Source of the DNA: Dysgonamonadaceae bacterium
GTDB lineage: Bacteria; Bacteroidota; Bacteroidia; Bacteroidales; Azobacteroidaceae
NCBI GenBank assembly: GCA_031261015.1
Contig: JAISKG010000169.1
Coordinates: 1 to 6,963 of the forward strand
Direction: 5' to 3'
Length of the DNA: 6,963 nt
Position 1 is the first letter of the stretch, and every line of letters begins with the position of its first letter. Under the pieces are notes generated by a model, which was given only the letters and a program-made list of their open reading frames with translations, did no database searches and was not told the origin of the DNA. The position numbers and the translations under genes were made by a program. Of the stretch, positions 1-6,838 are shown one piece after another.

Positions 1-1116
1 CAACAAAAAACGGAAGAAGATTACTTGCGATTCCAATTCAACCAACTGAAAGAAGCGAAATTGCAACAGGAAGAACAAGCCGGATTGGAACAGGAAGCGG
101 AAACTTTGGCGCATCTCGAAGACATTAAAACGGGACTTTATCAAATCGAGCAACTGCTTTCTATGGAAGAAACAGGCATCGTTCCGGCTTTGAAAAATGC
201 ACAGCAAACCGTACTTTCGCTGCACAAAATTTTTACTCCCGCCGAAGAAATTTCGGAACGAATCCAAACGGCTTATTTGGATCTGAAAGATTTGGCCGCC
301 GGCATCCAATCCCGCCAAGAAAACTTGGAATTTAACCCCGAACGCCTTCAGCAAGTGACCGAACGCTTGGATTTGATCTATTCCCTGCAACTCAAGCACA
401 AAATGGATTCGGTCGGGCAATTGCTTGAATTACAAAAAAATCTAGAGCAGAAATTACAAGCGATCGACTATTCCGATGAAGCCATTCTTCAATTGGAAAA
501 CGAACTGAATCAACACTATACGCAAGTGAAATCCTTATCCGAAGCGCTCACGGAAACCCGCCGGCAATCGGCTCGCTTGCTGGAACAACAATTAGTTGAA
601 AAAATCAGCGTGCTCGGAATGTCTAACATGCGCTTTATCACCGAATTAACTCAGAAAGAACAACCCGATGCGACCGGAAGCGACGAAGTGGTTTATTTCT
701 TCTCGGCCAATAAAAACGTCGAACTTAAACCGGTGGCGCAAACGGCTTCGGGCGGGGAAATCTCACGTTTGATGTTGGGAATCAAAGCGTTGATTTCGGG
801 AACAATGGCTTTGCCGACTATCATTTTCGACGAAATCGACACGGGCGTTTCCGGCGAAATCGCCGACCGGATGGGCAACATTATGCACCGGATGGGCGAA
901 GTGATGCAAGTCATTGCAATTACGCATTTGCCGCAAATTGCCGCCAAAGGAGAAGCACAATTTTTTGTCTATAAAGAAGAAACAAATCAGGCGACCGAAA
1001 CACATATTCGCCGCCTTGCACCGGACGAACGCGTCCGGGAAATCGCACAAATGTTGAGCGGAGCGGAACTCACGGAAGCCGCCATCGCCAATGCTAAACA
1101 ATTATTAAAACAATGA
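1..1116 (+). CDS. recN: DNA repair protein RecN, 3' part (5' end outside window)
   Basis: RecN is a cytosolic SMC-like ATPase that acts early in recombinational repair of double-strand breaks. The frame is open from base 1, so the gene enters from the left; 371 codons are visible of a usual length of about 550, and the N-terminal Walker A half is missing. Visible residues 1 to about 220 are rich in Q, E, L and K and look like the coiled-coil arm, including an NPERLQQ segment (from residue 112) typical of RecN. The C-terminal ATPase half follows: ABC-type signature SGGE (250-253), Walker B IIFDEIDTG with the D277-E278 pair, and a switch-like ITHLPQIAAKG around H309. The TTG at 25-27 is not the real start, because coding sequence continues upstream of it. 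The TGA stop overlaps the rlmB ATG (ATGA, 1113-1116), implying translational coupling. No damage to the frame is seen. Confidence 0.97.
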   Translation, partial: QQKTEEDYLRFQFNQLKEAKLQQEEQAGLEQEAETLAHLEDIKTGLYQIEQLLSMEETGIVPALKNAQQTVLSLHKIFTPAEEISERIQTAYLDLKDLAAGIQSRQENLEFNPERLQQVTERLDLIYSLQLKHKMDSVGQLLELQKNLEQKLQAIDYSDEAILQLENELNQHYTQVKSLSEALTETRRQSARLLEQQLVEKISVLGMSNMRFITELTQKEQPDATGSDEVVYFFSANKNVELKPVAQTASGGEISRLMLGIKALISGTMALPTIIFDEIDTGVSGEIADRMGNIMHRMGEVMQVIAITHLPQIAAKGEAQFFVYKEETNQATETHIRRLAPDERVREIAQMLSGAELTEAAIANAKQLLKQ

Positions 1117-1850
1117 AAGAAAATGAAATGATCTTCGGCACGCGCGCCGTCATCGAGGCTGTCCAGGCCGGAAAAGAAATTGATAAAATATTGATCCGCA
1201 GGGATTTGAAGAATGAATTATCGCACGAACTTTTTGTTGTAGCGAAAGAAGCAAACCTTTTTTTGCAACGCGTTCCGCAAGAAAAATTAGATCGCTTGAC
1301 GCGCAAAAATCATCAAGGTGTAATTGCTTTTATTTCAGCAGTTACTTATCAAAAATTGGAAGATATTGTCCCGTTTTTGTACGAGGAAGGCAAACTTCCG
1401 CTCATCGTTTTGCTCGATGGCGTGACCGATGTCCGCAATTTCGGCGCGATTGCCCGCACGTGCGAATGCGCCGGCGTGGATGCGATCGTAATTCCTTCAC
1501 GGAACAGCGTTTCGGTAAATGCCGACGCTGTGAAAACTTCAGCCGGAGCATTGATGCACGTTCCGGTTTGTAAAGAATCGAGCATTACGGAAGCCCTTCA
1601 ATTTTTGAAAAACTGCGGTTATAAAGTCGTGGCTGCCACGGAAAAAGCTGAATTGGATTATACAAAAACCGATTATCTTACGCCGGTTGCCTTGGTGATG
1701 GGTGGCGAAGATTACGGCATTTCCATTGATAATTTACGTTTGTGCGACGAGCGGGTGAAAATCCCGATTGCAGGCCGTATCGCTTCGCTCAACGTTTCCG
1801 CCGCGACCGCCGTTCTTTTGTATGAAGTTGTAAGACAAAGAAATAATTAA
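1113..1850 (+). CDS. rlmB: 23S rRNA (guanosine-2'-O-)-methyltransferase RlmB, SPOUT/TrmH family
   Basis: By family, RlmB uses S-adenosylmethionine to methylate the 2'-O-ribose of a conserved guanosine (G2251 in E. coli) in the 23S rRNA peptidyl-transferase region. The 245-residue length is normal. Residues 5-80 form the N-terminal RNA-binding domain (IFGTRAVIEA near the start, RKNHQGVIAF at 64-73). The SPOUT domain then shows motif 1 LDGVTDVRNFGAIARTCE (101-118, with N109 and R115), motif 2 VMGGEDYGIS (195-204, E199) and motif 3 IPIAGRIASLNVSAATAVLL (217-236), which forms the trefoil-knot cofactor site. Motif 2 has Gly198 where many relatives have Ser, a mild change. The ATG at 1113 is preferred over the one at 1128 because it overlaps the recN stop and gives the usual short lead before the IFG motif. 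Other TrmH-type methyltransferases are possible, but the N-terminal domain favours RlmB. Confidence 0.95.
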   Translation: MKENEMIFGTRAVIEAVQAGKEIDKILIRRDLKNELSHELFVVAKEANLFLQRVPQEKLDRLTRKNHQGVIAFISAVTYQKLEDIVPFLYEEGKLPLIVLLDGVTDVRNFGAIARTCECAGVDAIVIPSRNSVSVNADAVKTSAGALMHVPVCKESSITEALQFLKNCGYKVVAATEKAELDYTKTDYLTPVALVMGGEDYGISIDNLRLCDERVKIPIAGRIASLNVSAATAVLLYEVVRQRNN

Positions 1851-1851
1851 T

Positions 1852-2232
1852 ATGAAACAAGTAATTTTCAGTAAACAGGCGCCGGCTGCGATCGGGCCTT
1901 ATTCTCAAGCCATTCAAGCCGGCAATTTCGTTTTTTTATCCGGGCAATTGGGATTGGATCCCGCTACCGGTGAATTTGTTGCAGGCGCGATCGCCGAACA
2001 GACTCAGCAAATTTTTAAAAATATTCAGGCCGTATTAAGCGAAGCCGGTTTCAATTTATCGCATGTAGTCAAAACGACGGTTTTTCTTGCTGATATGACT
2101 GATTTTGCCGCTATGAACGAAGTTTATGCCCAACATTTCGAAGCTCCTTATCCGGCGCGTTCGGCGGTGGCCGTGAAAACCTTACCTAAAAACGCTTTAG
2201 TCGAAATCGAAGTTACGGCATTCAAGGATTAA
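1852..2232 (+). CDS. ridA: RidA family enamine/imine deaminase
   Basis: RidA (YjgF/YER057c/UK114 family) is a small cytosolic homotrimer that hydrolyses reactive enamine/imine intermediates, such as 2-aminoacrylate released by PLP-dependent dehydratases, to 2-keto acids plus ammonia. The 126 residues match the usual family length. Visible features are APAAIGPYSQAI (10-21, with Tyr17), FLSGQLGLDP (28-37) and the C-terminal signature PARSAVAVKTLPKNALVEIE starting at 101. Within it Arg103, the residue that binds the substrate carboxylate, and Glu118, the active-site acid position, are both present, so this looks like an active RidA-type member. It starts one base after the rlmB stop, and its TAA shares a base with the helicase ATG (TAATG, 2230-2234), so it lies inside the operon. 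The exact substrate range cannot be read from sequence. Confidence 0.94.
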   Translation: MKQVIFSKQAPAAIGPYSQAIQAGNFVFLSGQLGLDPATGEFVAGAIAEQTQQIFKNIQAVLSEAGFNLSHVVKTTVFLADMTDFAAMNEVYAQHFEAPYPARSAVAVKTLPKNALVEIEVTAFKD

Positions 2233-4616
2233 TGGATCAGTTTCTTCAGCAACTAAATGATAATCAGCGCGAAGCGGTTCTTTACAACGAAGGACCGAGT
2301 TTGGTGATTGCCGGTGCAGGCTCCGGCAAAACTCGTGTATTGACTTACAAAGTCGCCTATTTACTGCAAAGCGGCATTTCTCCCTATTCCATTTTGGCGT
2401 TGACGTTTACCAACAAAGCCGCGCGGGAAATGAAGTCACGCATCGCGCAAATCACTAACGAAGACACGGCACGCCGCCTGTGGATGGGCACTTTTCACTC
2501 CATTTTTTCACGCATTTTGCGTCGCGAAGCCGATCGTTTCGGTTATCGTTCGGATTTCACAATTTATGATGCACAAGATTCTAAAAACCTGCTCAAAGCC
2601 ATTATCAAAGAGAAGGAATTAGACGATAAAATTTACAAGCCGACAGTGGTTCAAGCACGGATTTCCAAAGCGAAAAATGCTTTGATTACGCCTTTCGAAT
2701 ACCGGCGCGATCCCGAACTGATTACCGACGATACGCATGTAAAACGCGGGCGGCTGCACGAAATTTATACCGATTATTGGAATCGTTGCAAAACTTCCGG
2801 TGTACTGGATTTCGATGATTTGCTGTTATATACTTATTTGCTTTTTCGCGATCATCCCGATGTACTCGAACGTTATCAAAATCAGTTTCGTTTTATCTTA
2901 GTAGATGAGTATCAGGACACTAACTCGGTGCAACATGCTATTGTCTGCCAATTGGCCGCCGATCATCACCGCGTTTGCGTGGTGGGCGACGATGCCCAAA
3001 GTATTTATTCTTTCCGCGGGGCGAATATTGGTAACATCTTGAATTTCAGGAAGACTTATCCCGAAAGCAAATTATTTAAATTGGAACAAAATTACCGTTC
3101 CACACAAACGATTGTCAATGCAGCTAATTCTTTGATTCATAAGAATAAAGAACAAATTCACAAAACGGTTTTTTCCAAAAATTCGCCCGGCGAACAAATC
3201 CAGGTGATGCGCGCCTATTCCGATTACGAGGAAGGCTTCAACGTTTCTTCGCGGATTGCCGAGATGCGGATGCTCCATCAGTATGATTATAAGGATTTTG
3301 CGATTTTGTATCGCACCAATGCGCAAAGCCGTATCTTTGAGGAAGCCTTGCGCAAACTGAATATTCCGTATAAGATTTATGGCGGCCTGTCGTTTTATCA
3401 ACGCAAGGAAGTGAAAGACATTATCGCTTATATGCGCCTGATAGTCAATCCCAACGACGAGGAAGCCTTCAAGCGCGTAATCAATTATCCGGCGCGAGGA
3501 ATCGGAAGTACAACTTTGAATAAAATCATTGCTGCCGCCAATCTACAAGGCGTTAGTCTTTGGGAAGTTATGTCGAATCCGATTGACTATAATCTGGGAA
3601 TTACAAGTGGAACAGTCAGAAAATTAGCCGAATTTCAAACCTTAATCCAAGAATTTATTGATAATAATGCTACACAAAGCGCTTACGAACTTGGAACGGA
3701 AATCGTTCGTAAAACCGGATTGATGAGCGAATTATATGCCGATAAAACGATCGAAGGATTGAGCCGCGTGCAGAACGTGGAAGAATTGACCAACAGCTTG
3801 TATGGATTTGTTTCTTCGCGTTTGGAAGAAGGAAATCCGGCCGTCAAAATCGGCGATTTTCTGTTCGAAATTGCACTCTTGACCGATCAGGATACCGACA
3901 AGGACGAGAACCTCAGCCGGGTGACGATGATGACGGTTCATTCCGCTAAAGGTCTGGAGTTTCCGAATGTTTTTGTTGTCGGTTTGGAAGAAGATTTGTT
4001 CCCGTCGGAGCGAAGCAAAAACAGCGCGAAGGAAATCGAGGAAGAACGCCGTTTGTTTTACGTGGCGATCACCCGCGCAGAAGAAAATGTCATTTTGTCG
4101 TATGCTAAAAGTCGTTTTCAGAACGGACAATCGCGCATGTGCACACCCAGTCGCTTCATTCAGGATATTGATTCGGAATATTTACACTTACCAGCCGAAA
4201 TATCAATCGATTCCAGCGAGCGTTTCGATCTGGAAACCGCTTTGAAAACGCAGATGCGCAGCTCGATTCCGAAACCTGAAATTTATTTGCGGGGGAGAGA
4301 GGATAACAGCACGCGCTGGCGGTCGGGTGCTCGTTGGGACTGGGGAAAGGATCAGGAAGAGGACACCCCGCAAAAGCCCTTCTTCACCAATCCGCTCAAC
4401 CTGACCCAAATTCGTCATCGACAGACGGAAGAGCCTCGTCACGAACGAATTGGCGTGTTGGCTGTCGGCACAACTATTCGTCACGAACGCTTCGGCCTCG
4501 GGCATATCACTGAACTGACCGGCGAAAATGAAAATGCCAAAGCGACGGTGGAATTTAACAATTTCGGAAAAAAACAGTTGCTTTTGAAATTTGCTAAATT
4601 CGACGTTATTTGTTGA
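2232..4616 (+). CDS. uvrD: ATP-dependent 3'-5' DNA helicase, UvrD/PcrA type (SF1A)
   Basis: This is a superfamily 1A helicase that unwinds DNA in nucleotide excision and mismatch repair and strips proteins from DNA. All core motifs are intact in 794 residues: Q motif LNDNQREAV (8-16), Walker A GAGSGKT (28-34), motif Ia LTFTNKAAREM (57-67), motif Ib GTFHSIFSRILR (86-97), Walker B VDEYQD (224-229), motif III GDDAQSIYSFRGA (252-264), motif IV QNYRST (286-291), motif V TVHSAKGLEF (568-577) and motif VI RRLFYVAITRAEE (606-618). Residues 650-735 are a low-conservation charged linker. The end, VGTTIRHERFGLGHITEL and the following strands (746-792), looks like the PcrA/UvrD C-terminal Tudor-like domain, which in other bacteria contacts RNA polymerase. 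The symbol pcrA would be equally defensible. The ATG overlaps the ridA stop; an AGGA (2225-2228) lies only 3 bases before it, so coupling probably drives initiation. Confidence 0.96.
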   Translation: MDQFLQQLNDNQREAVLYNEGPSLVIAGAGSGKTRVLTYKVAYLLQSGISPYSILALTFTNKAAREMKSRIAQITNEDTARRLWMGTFHSIFSRILRREADRFGYRSDFTIYDAQDSKNLLKAIIKEKELDDKIYKPTVVQARISKAKNALITPFEYRRDPELITDDTHVKRGRLHEIYTDYWNRCKTSGVLDFDDLLLYTYLLFRDHPDVLERYQNQFRFILVDEYQDTNSVQHAIVCQLAADHHRVCVVGDDAQSIYSFRGANIGNILNFRKTYPESKLFKLEQNYRSTQTIVNAANSLIHKNKEQIHKTVFSKNSPGEQIQVMRAYSDYEEGFNVSSRIAEMRMLHQYDYKDFAILYRTNAQSRIFEEALRKLNIPYKIYGGLSFYQRKEVKDIIAYMRLIVNPNDEEAFKRVINYPARGIGSTTLNKIIAAANLQGVSLWEVMSNPIDYNLGITSGTVRKLAEFQTLIQEFIDNNATQSAYELGTEIVRKTGLMSELYADKTIEGLSRVQNVEELTNSLYGFVSSRLEEGNPAVKIGDFLFEIALLTDQDTDKDENLSRVTMMTVHSAKGLEFPNVFVVGLEEDLFPSERSKNSAKEIEEERRLFYVAITRAEENVILSYAKSRFQNGQSRMCTPSRFIQDIDSEYLHLPAEISIDSSERFDLETALKTQMRSSIPKPEIYLRGREDNSTRWRSGARWDWGKDQEEDTPQKPFFTNPLNLTQIRHRQTEEPRHERIGVLAVGTTIRHERFGLGHITELTGENENAKATVEFNNFGKKQLLLKFAKFDVIC

Positions 4617-4638
4617 ATCACAATAAATTAGTATTTCA

Positions 4639-5793
4639 ATGAAAAAGATTGACATTGATTTCTCTCAAATTCCTTCGCCGGCTTACGTGATGGAAGAATC
4701 GTTGCTTCGCCGCAATTTGGAGTTGATCCGTTCGGTGAAAGAGCGCGCCGGCGTTCAGATTATCTTGGCTTTCAAGGCTTTTGCGCTCTGGAAATCGTTT
4801 CCAATTATCAAGGAATACATCCCTTATTCGACCGCGAGTTCGCCTTGGGAAGCGCAATTGGCTTGGGAAGAAATGGGGAGCAAAGCGCATACCTATTCGC
4901 CGGCTTATACGGAGCGGGATTTTCCAGCAATTCTGGCTCACAGTTCGCACATTACGTTTAATTCACTCTCGCAATTCCAGCGTTTTTATCCACAAGTTTC
5001 GGCTTATCCGGAAAAACTTTCCTGCGGTTTGCGCATCAATCCCGAATATTCCGAAGTGGAAACCGCGCTGTACAATCCGGCGGCTCCGGGTTCGCGCTTG
5101 GGTATGATTCGTGAAGTCTTGGGCGAAAATTTACCCGAAGGCGTGGAAGGCCTTCATTTTCATACGCTTTGCGAATCATCGTCATACACTTTGGAACATA
5201 CCTTGGAACAAGTCGAAGCGAAATTCGGCGATTTGCTTCCGAAAGTTAAATGGTTGAATATGGGTGGCGGACATTTGATTACACGTCAAGATTACGAAGT
5301 AGAACATTTGATTCAACTCCTTTTGCATTTTAAAAAGAAATATCCTCATCTGGAAATTATTTTGGAGCCGGGCGCAGCATTTGTCTGGCAGACAGGTATT
5401 TTACGCTCTTCTGTTGTGGATATTGTGGAAAATCACGGTATTCAAACGGCGATTTTAGATATTTCGTTCACCTGTCATACGCCCGATTGTCTGGAAATGC
5501 CATACAAACCGGTGGTTCGCGGAGCCTATCAGGAACCGGTCGCCGGAAAACCAACTTATCGCCTGGGCGGAAATTCCTGTCTGAGTGGCGATTGGCTGGG
5601 CGACTGGTCGTTTGACCGAGAATTGCAAATCGGCGATACGATCGTTTTTGAAGATATGATTCATTATACGATTGTCAAAACGACGATGTTTAACGGGATT
5701 CCGCATCCGGATCTTTGTTTGTGGAAGAATGACGGGGAGTTGGAAGTTTACCGGCGGTTTACATATAAAGATTACAAAAACCGGATGAGTTAA
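4639..5793 (+). CDS. nspC: Carboxynorspermidine/carboxyspermidine decarboxylase NspC
   Basis: NspC is a PLP-dependent decarboxylase of the alanine racemase-like (fold type III) superfamily. It catalyses the last step of the alternative polyamine route, in which carboxyspermidine or carboxynorspermidine made from aspartate semialdehyde and a diamine loses CO2 to give spermidine or norspermidine. In gut Bacteroidales this route is known to make spermidine, so that is the likely product. The 384 residues show the PLP lysine in LAFKAFALW (Lys46), an HFHTLCES segment (173-180), the phosphate-binding MGGGH (208-212), EPGAAF (243-248) and the C-terminal GNSCLSGDWLGDW (311-323), where Cys314 and Asp318 match the active-site cysteine and acid of this decarboxylase group. 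The ATG lies 22 bases after the helicase stop in A/T-rich DNA with no ribosome-binding motif. No promoter is visible in that gap, so it is probably co-transcribed. The partner dehydrogenase is not in the window. Diaminopimelate decarboxylase is a distant alternative, less likely on these motifs. Confidence 0.94.
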   Translation: MKKIDIDFSQIPSPAYVMEESLLRRNLELIRSVKERAGVQIILAFKAFALWKSFPIIKEYIPYSTASSPWEAQLAWEEMGSKAHTYSPAYTERDFPAILAHSSHITFNSLSQFQRFYPQVSAYPEKLSCGLRINPEYSEVETALYNPAAPGSRLGMIREVLGENLPEGVEGLHFHTLCESSSYTLEHTLEQVEAKFGDLLPKVKWLNMGGGHLITRQDYEVEHLIQLLLHFKKKYPHLEIILEPGAAFVWQTGILRSSVVDIVENHGIQTAILDISFTCHTPDCLEMPYKPVVRGAYQEPVAGKPTYRLGGNSCLSGDWLGDWSFDRELQIGDTIVFEDMIHYTIVKTTMFNGIPHPDLCLWKNDGELEVYRRFTYKDYKNRMS

Positions 5794-5805
5794 AAAAATA
5801 TTTCA

Positions 5806-5813
5806 TACTTTTG
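5806..5813 (+). promoter_or_regulatory. Putative Bacteroidota -7 promoter element for panB
   Basis: TACTTTTG here matches the Bacteroidota sigma-ABfr -7 consensus TAnnTTTG exactly and sits just after the nspC stop, in an A/T-rich 59-base gap. Transcription would begin near 5820, giving a leader of roughly 33 bases before the panB ATG. No good TTTG -33 element is seen at the usual distance, which falls in the last codons of nspC, so the promoter may be weak or need an activator. The assignment is inference from motif and position. Confidence 0.6.
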
Positions 5814-5827
5814 CAGCCTTAAATTCC

Positions 5828-5838
5828 AAGTTGAACTT
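5828..5838. repeat. Short perfect dyad in the panB leader
   Basis: AAGTT and AACTT flank a single G, giving an 11-base palindrome between the putative panB -7 element and the start codon. It could be a small operator-like site, but a 5-bp A/T-rich dyad is expected by chance fairly often. No known regulator is recognised. Confidence 0.2.
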
Positions 5839-5852
5839 TATATTAAAAATTT

Positions 5853-6674
5853 ATGTCCACTTATACCGAAGATTCCCGCAAAGTTACGACTCACCGCTTG
5901 ATCGAAATGAAACAGCGTGGCGAAAAAATTTCCATGCTCACCGCTTACGATTATTCCATGGCTTCGTTGATCGACCAAGCTGGGATGGACGTAATTCTGG
6001 TCGGCGATTCCGCTTCCAACGTGATGGCCGGAAATGTAACGACGCTTCCAATCACTTTGGATCAAATGATTTATCACGGAAAATCGGTGATGAAAGCCGT
6101 GAAGCGGGCTTTGGTGGTCGTCGATCTGCCGTTCGGAACGTATCAGGGAAATTCCAAAGAAGCCGTTCATTCGGCGATTCGTGTGATGAAGGAAACGCAT
6201 GCCGATTGCATTAAAATTGAGGGTGGAGCCGAAATTGCCGAGTCGGTTACGAGAATCCTCAGCACAGGTATTCCCATCATGGGACATCTGGGATTAACTC
6301 CGCAATCAATCAATAAATTCGGCACTTACACGGTGCGTGCCAAGGAAGAAGCGGAAGCGCAAAAATTGATTTCCGACGCGCATTTGTTGGAAGAATTAGG
6401 TTGCTTTGCCATTGTGTTAGAAAAGATTCCGGCATTTTTAGCCAAACAAGTCACCGAAGAATTGAAAATTCCCGTCATCGGAATAGGAGCCGGTCCGTAT
6501 GCGGACGGACAAGTGCTGGTGATGCACGATATGTTGGGGATTAACAAGGAGTTCTCGCCCCGTTTCCTTCGCCGTTATGCCGATCTGGGCGATGAAATTA
6601 TTGATGCCGTCAAACATTATATCCAAGATGTGAAGGATTGCGATTTTCCGAACGAAAAAGAATCGTATTTTTAA
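5853..6674 (+). CDS. panB: 3-methyl-2-oxobutanoate hydroxymethyltransferase (ketopantoate hydroxymethyltransferase)
   Basis: PanB transfers a hydroxymethyl group from 5,10-methylenetetrahydrofolate to 3-methyl-2-oxobutanoate to make ketopantoate, the first committed step to pantothenate and coenzyme A. It is a cytosolic, Mg2+-dependent TIM-barrel enzyme. The 273 residues are close to family length. Visible motifs are [10 protein letters not shown] (28-37), [11 protein letters not shown] (50-60, metal ligand Asp52), [11 protein letters not shown] (88-98, metal ligand Asp91), KIEGG (121-125, metal ligand Glu123), [10 protein letters not shown] (143-152), VLEKIP (188-193, with Glu190 at the catalytic acid position) and [20 protein letters not shown] (209-228). 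All key residues are present. The ATG at 5853 gives the expected N-terminus and is preceded by A/T-rich sequence without a Shine-Dalgarno. It probably has its own promoter (-7 element at 5806-5813). The neighbouring panC and panD genes are not in the window. Confidence 0.97.
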   Translation: MSTYTEDSRKVTTHRLIEMKQRGEKISMLTAYDYSMASLIDQAGMDVILVGDSASNVMAGNVTTLPITLDQMIYHGKSVMKAVKRALVVVDLPFGTYQGNSKEAVHSAIRVMKETHADCIKIEGGAEIAESVTRILSTGIPIMGHLGLTPQSINKFGTYTVRAKEEAEAQKLISDAHLLEELGCFAIVLEKIPAFLAKQVTEELKIPVIGIGAGPYADGQVLVMHDMLGINKEFSPRFLRRYADLGDEIIDAVKHYIQDVKDCDFPNEKESYF

Positions 6675-6676
6675 TT

Positions 6677-6742
6677 CATATGCGCATGTTCACTTACTTT
6701 TACCGGATTTGGGACAAATACAATAAACCGATTTCCGCTTAA
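6677..6742 (+). pseudogene. Possible remnant of an Rpn/PD-(D/E)XK putative-transposase nuclease gene
   Basis: An ATG at 6680 opens 20 codons reading MRMFTYFYRIWDKYNKPISA before a TAA at 6740-6742. The peptide is rich in aromatic residues and, from memory, closely resembles the internal segment (R-M-[FY]-x-Y-x-Y-R-I-[FWY]-D-[KR]-Y-x-[KR]-P-[IV], usually followed by ALAIFTD) of Rpn-type recombination-promoting nucleases / putative transposases. In intact relatives this segment lies well inside a protein of a few hundred residues, so what remains is a fragment without the nuclease N-terminus. The same frame after the stop reads S, a TAG, then ELKKRFSP, which could be further decayed sequence. 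It begins 5 bases after the panB stop. A chance small ORF or a real small peptide remain possible; no ribosome-binding site is visible. Confidence 0.4.
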
Positions 6743-6783
6743 TCATAGGAACTCAAAAAAAGATTTAGCCCCATTATTAAATT

Positions 6784-6815
6784 CTTGCGAATCTCGCAAT
6801 TTTCCCGTAAATTTG
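6784..6815 (+). promoter_or_regulatory. Putative Bacteroidota promoter for nrnA
   Basis: TAAATTTG at 6808-6815 fits the TAnnTTTG -7 consensus exactly. CTTG at 6784-6787 matches three of four bases of the -33 TTTG element, with a 20-base spacer close to the usual spacing. Transcription would start near 6822, leaving a leader of about 17 bases before the ATG at 6839. This is a motif-based inference; the presence of both elements makes it the better supported of the two promoters in the window. Confidence 0.55.
6785..6799. repeat. Perfect 6-bp inverted repeat, operator- or terminator-like
   Basis: TTGCGA and TCGCAA flank the 3-base spacer ATC, followed directly by TTTT (6800-6803). As RNA this would be a short hairpin with a brief U-run, so it might weakly terminate panB transcription. 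Its left arm also overlaps the putative -33 element of the nrnA promoter and its right arm lies in the spacer, where a repressor site could act. The sequence alone does not decide between these; the stem is short for a strong terminator. Confidence 0.4.
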
Positions 6816-6838
6816 TCGGTTATTAAAAACAACCCCGA

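Noticed and set aside
1258..1264. Run of seven T in rlmB as a possible frameshift site
   Set aside because: The frame is intact through the run and the protein matches the RlmB family on both sides, so no frameshift needs explaining.
3732..4130. A 132-codon - strand open frame opposite helicase motifs V and VI
   Set aside because: The + strand frame holds the conserved helicase motifs; the antisense product is low in recognisable features.
4203..4655. A 150-codon open frame on the - strand opposite the helicase C-terminus
   Set aside because: It lies antisense to a clearly coding region, overlaps the nspC start, has no recognisable motif and is explained by codon composition of the + strand gene.
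5831..6214. A 127-codon + strand frame and a 149-codon - strand frame (5838-6287) overlapping panB
   Set aside because: Both are shadows of panB, whose frame contains every expected catalytic motif; the overlapping products have unusual composition and no family resemblance.
6695..6702. TACTTTTA as another promoter -7 element in the panB-nrnA gap
   Set aside because: The final G of TAnnTTTG is missing, and a perfect match with a better -33 partner lies closer to nrnA at 6808-6815.
6818..6834. GGTT...AACC inverted repeat just upstream of nrnA
   Set aside because: Only four base pairs around a 9-base loop; too weak to claim a structure.
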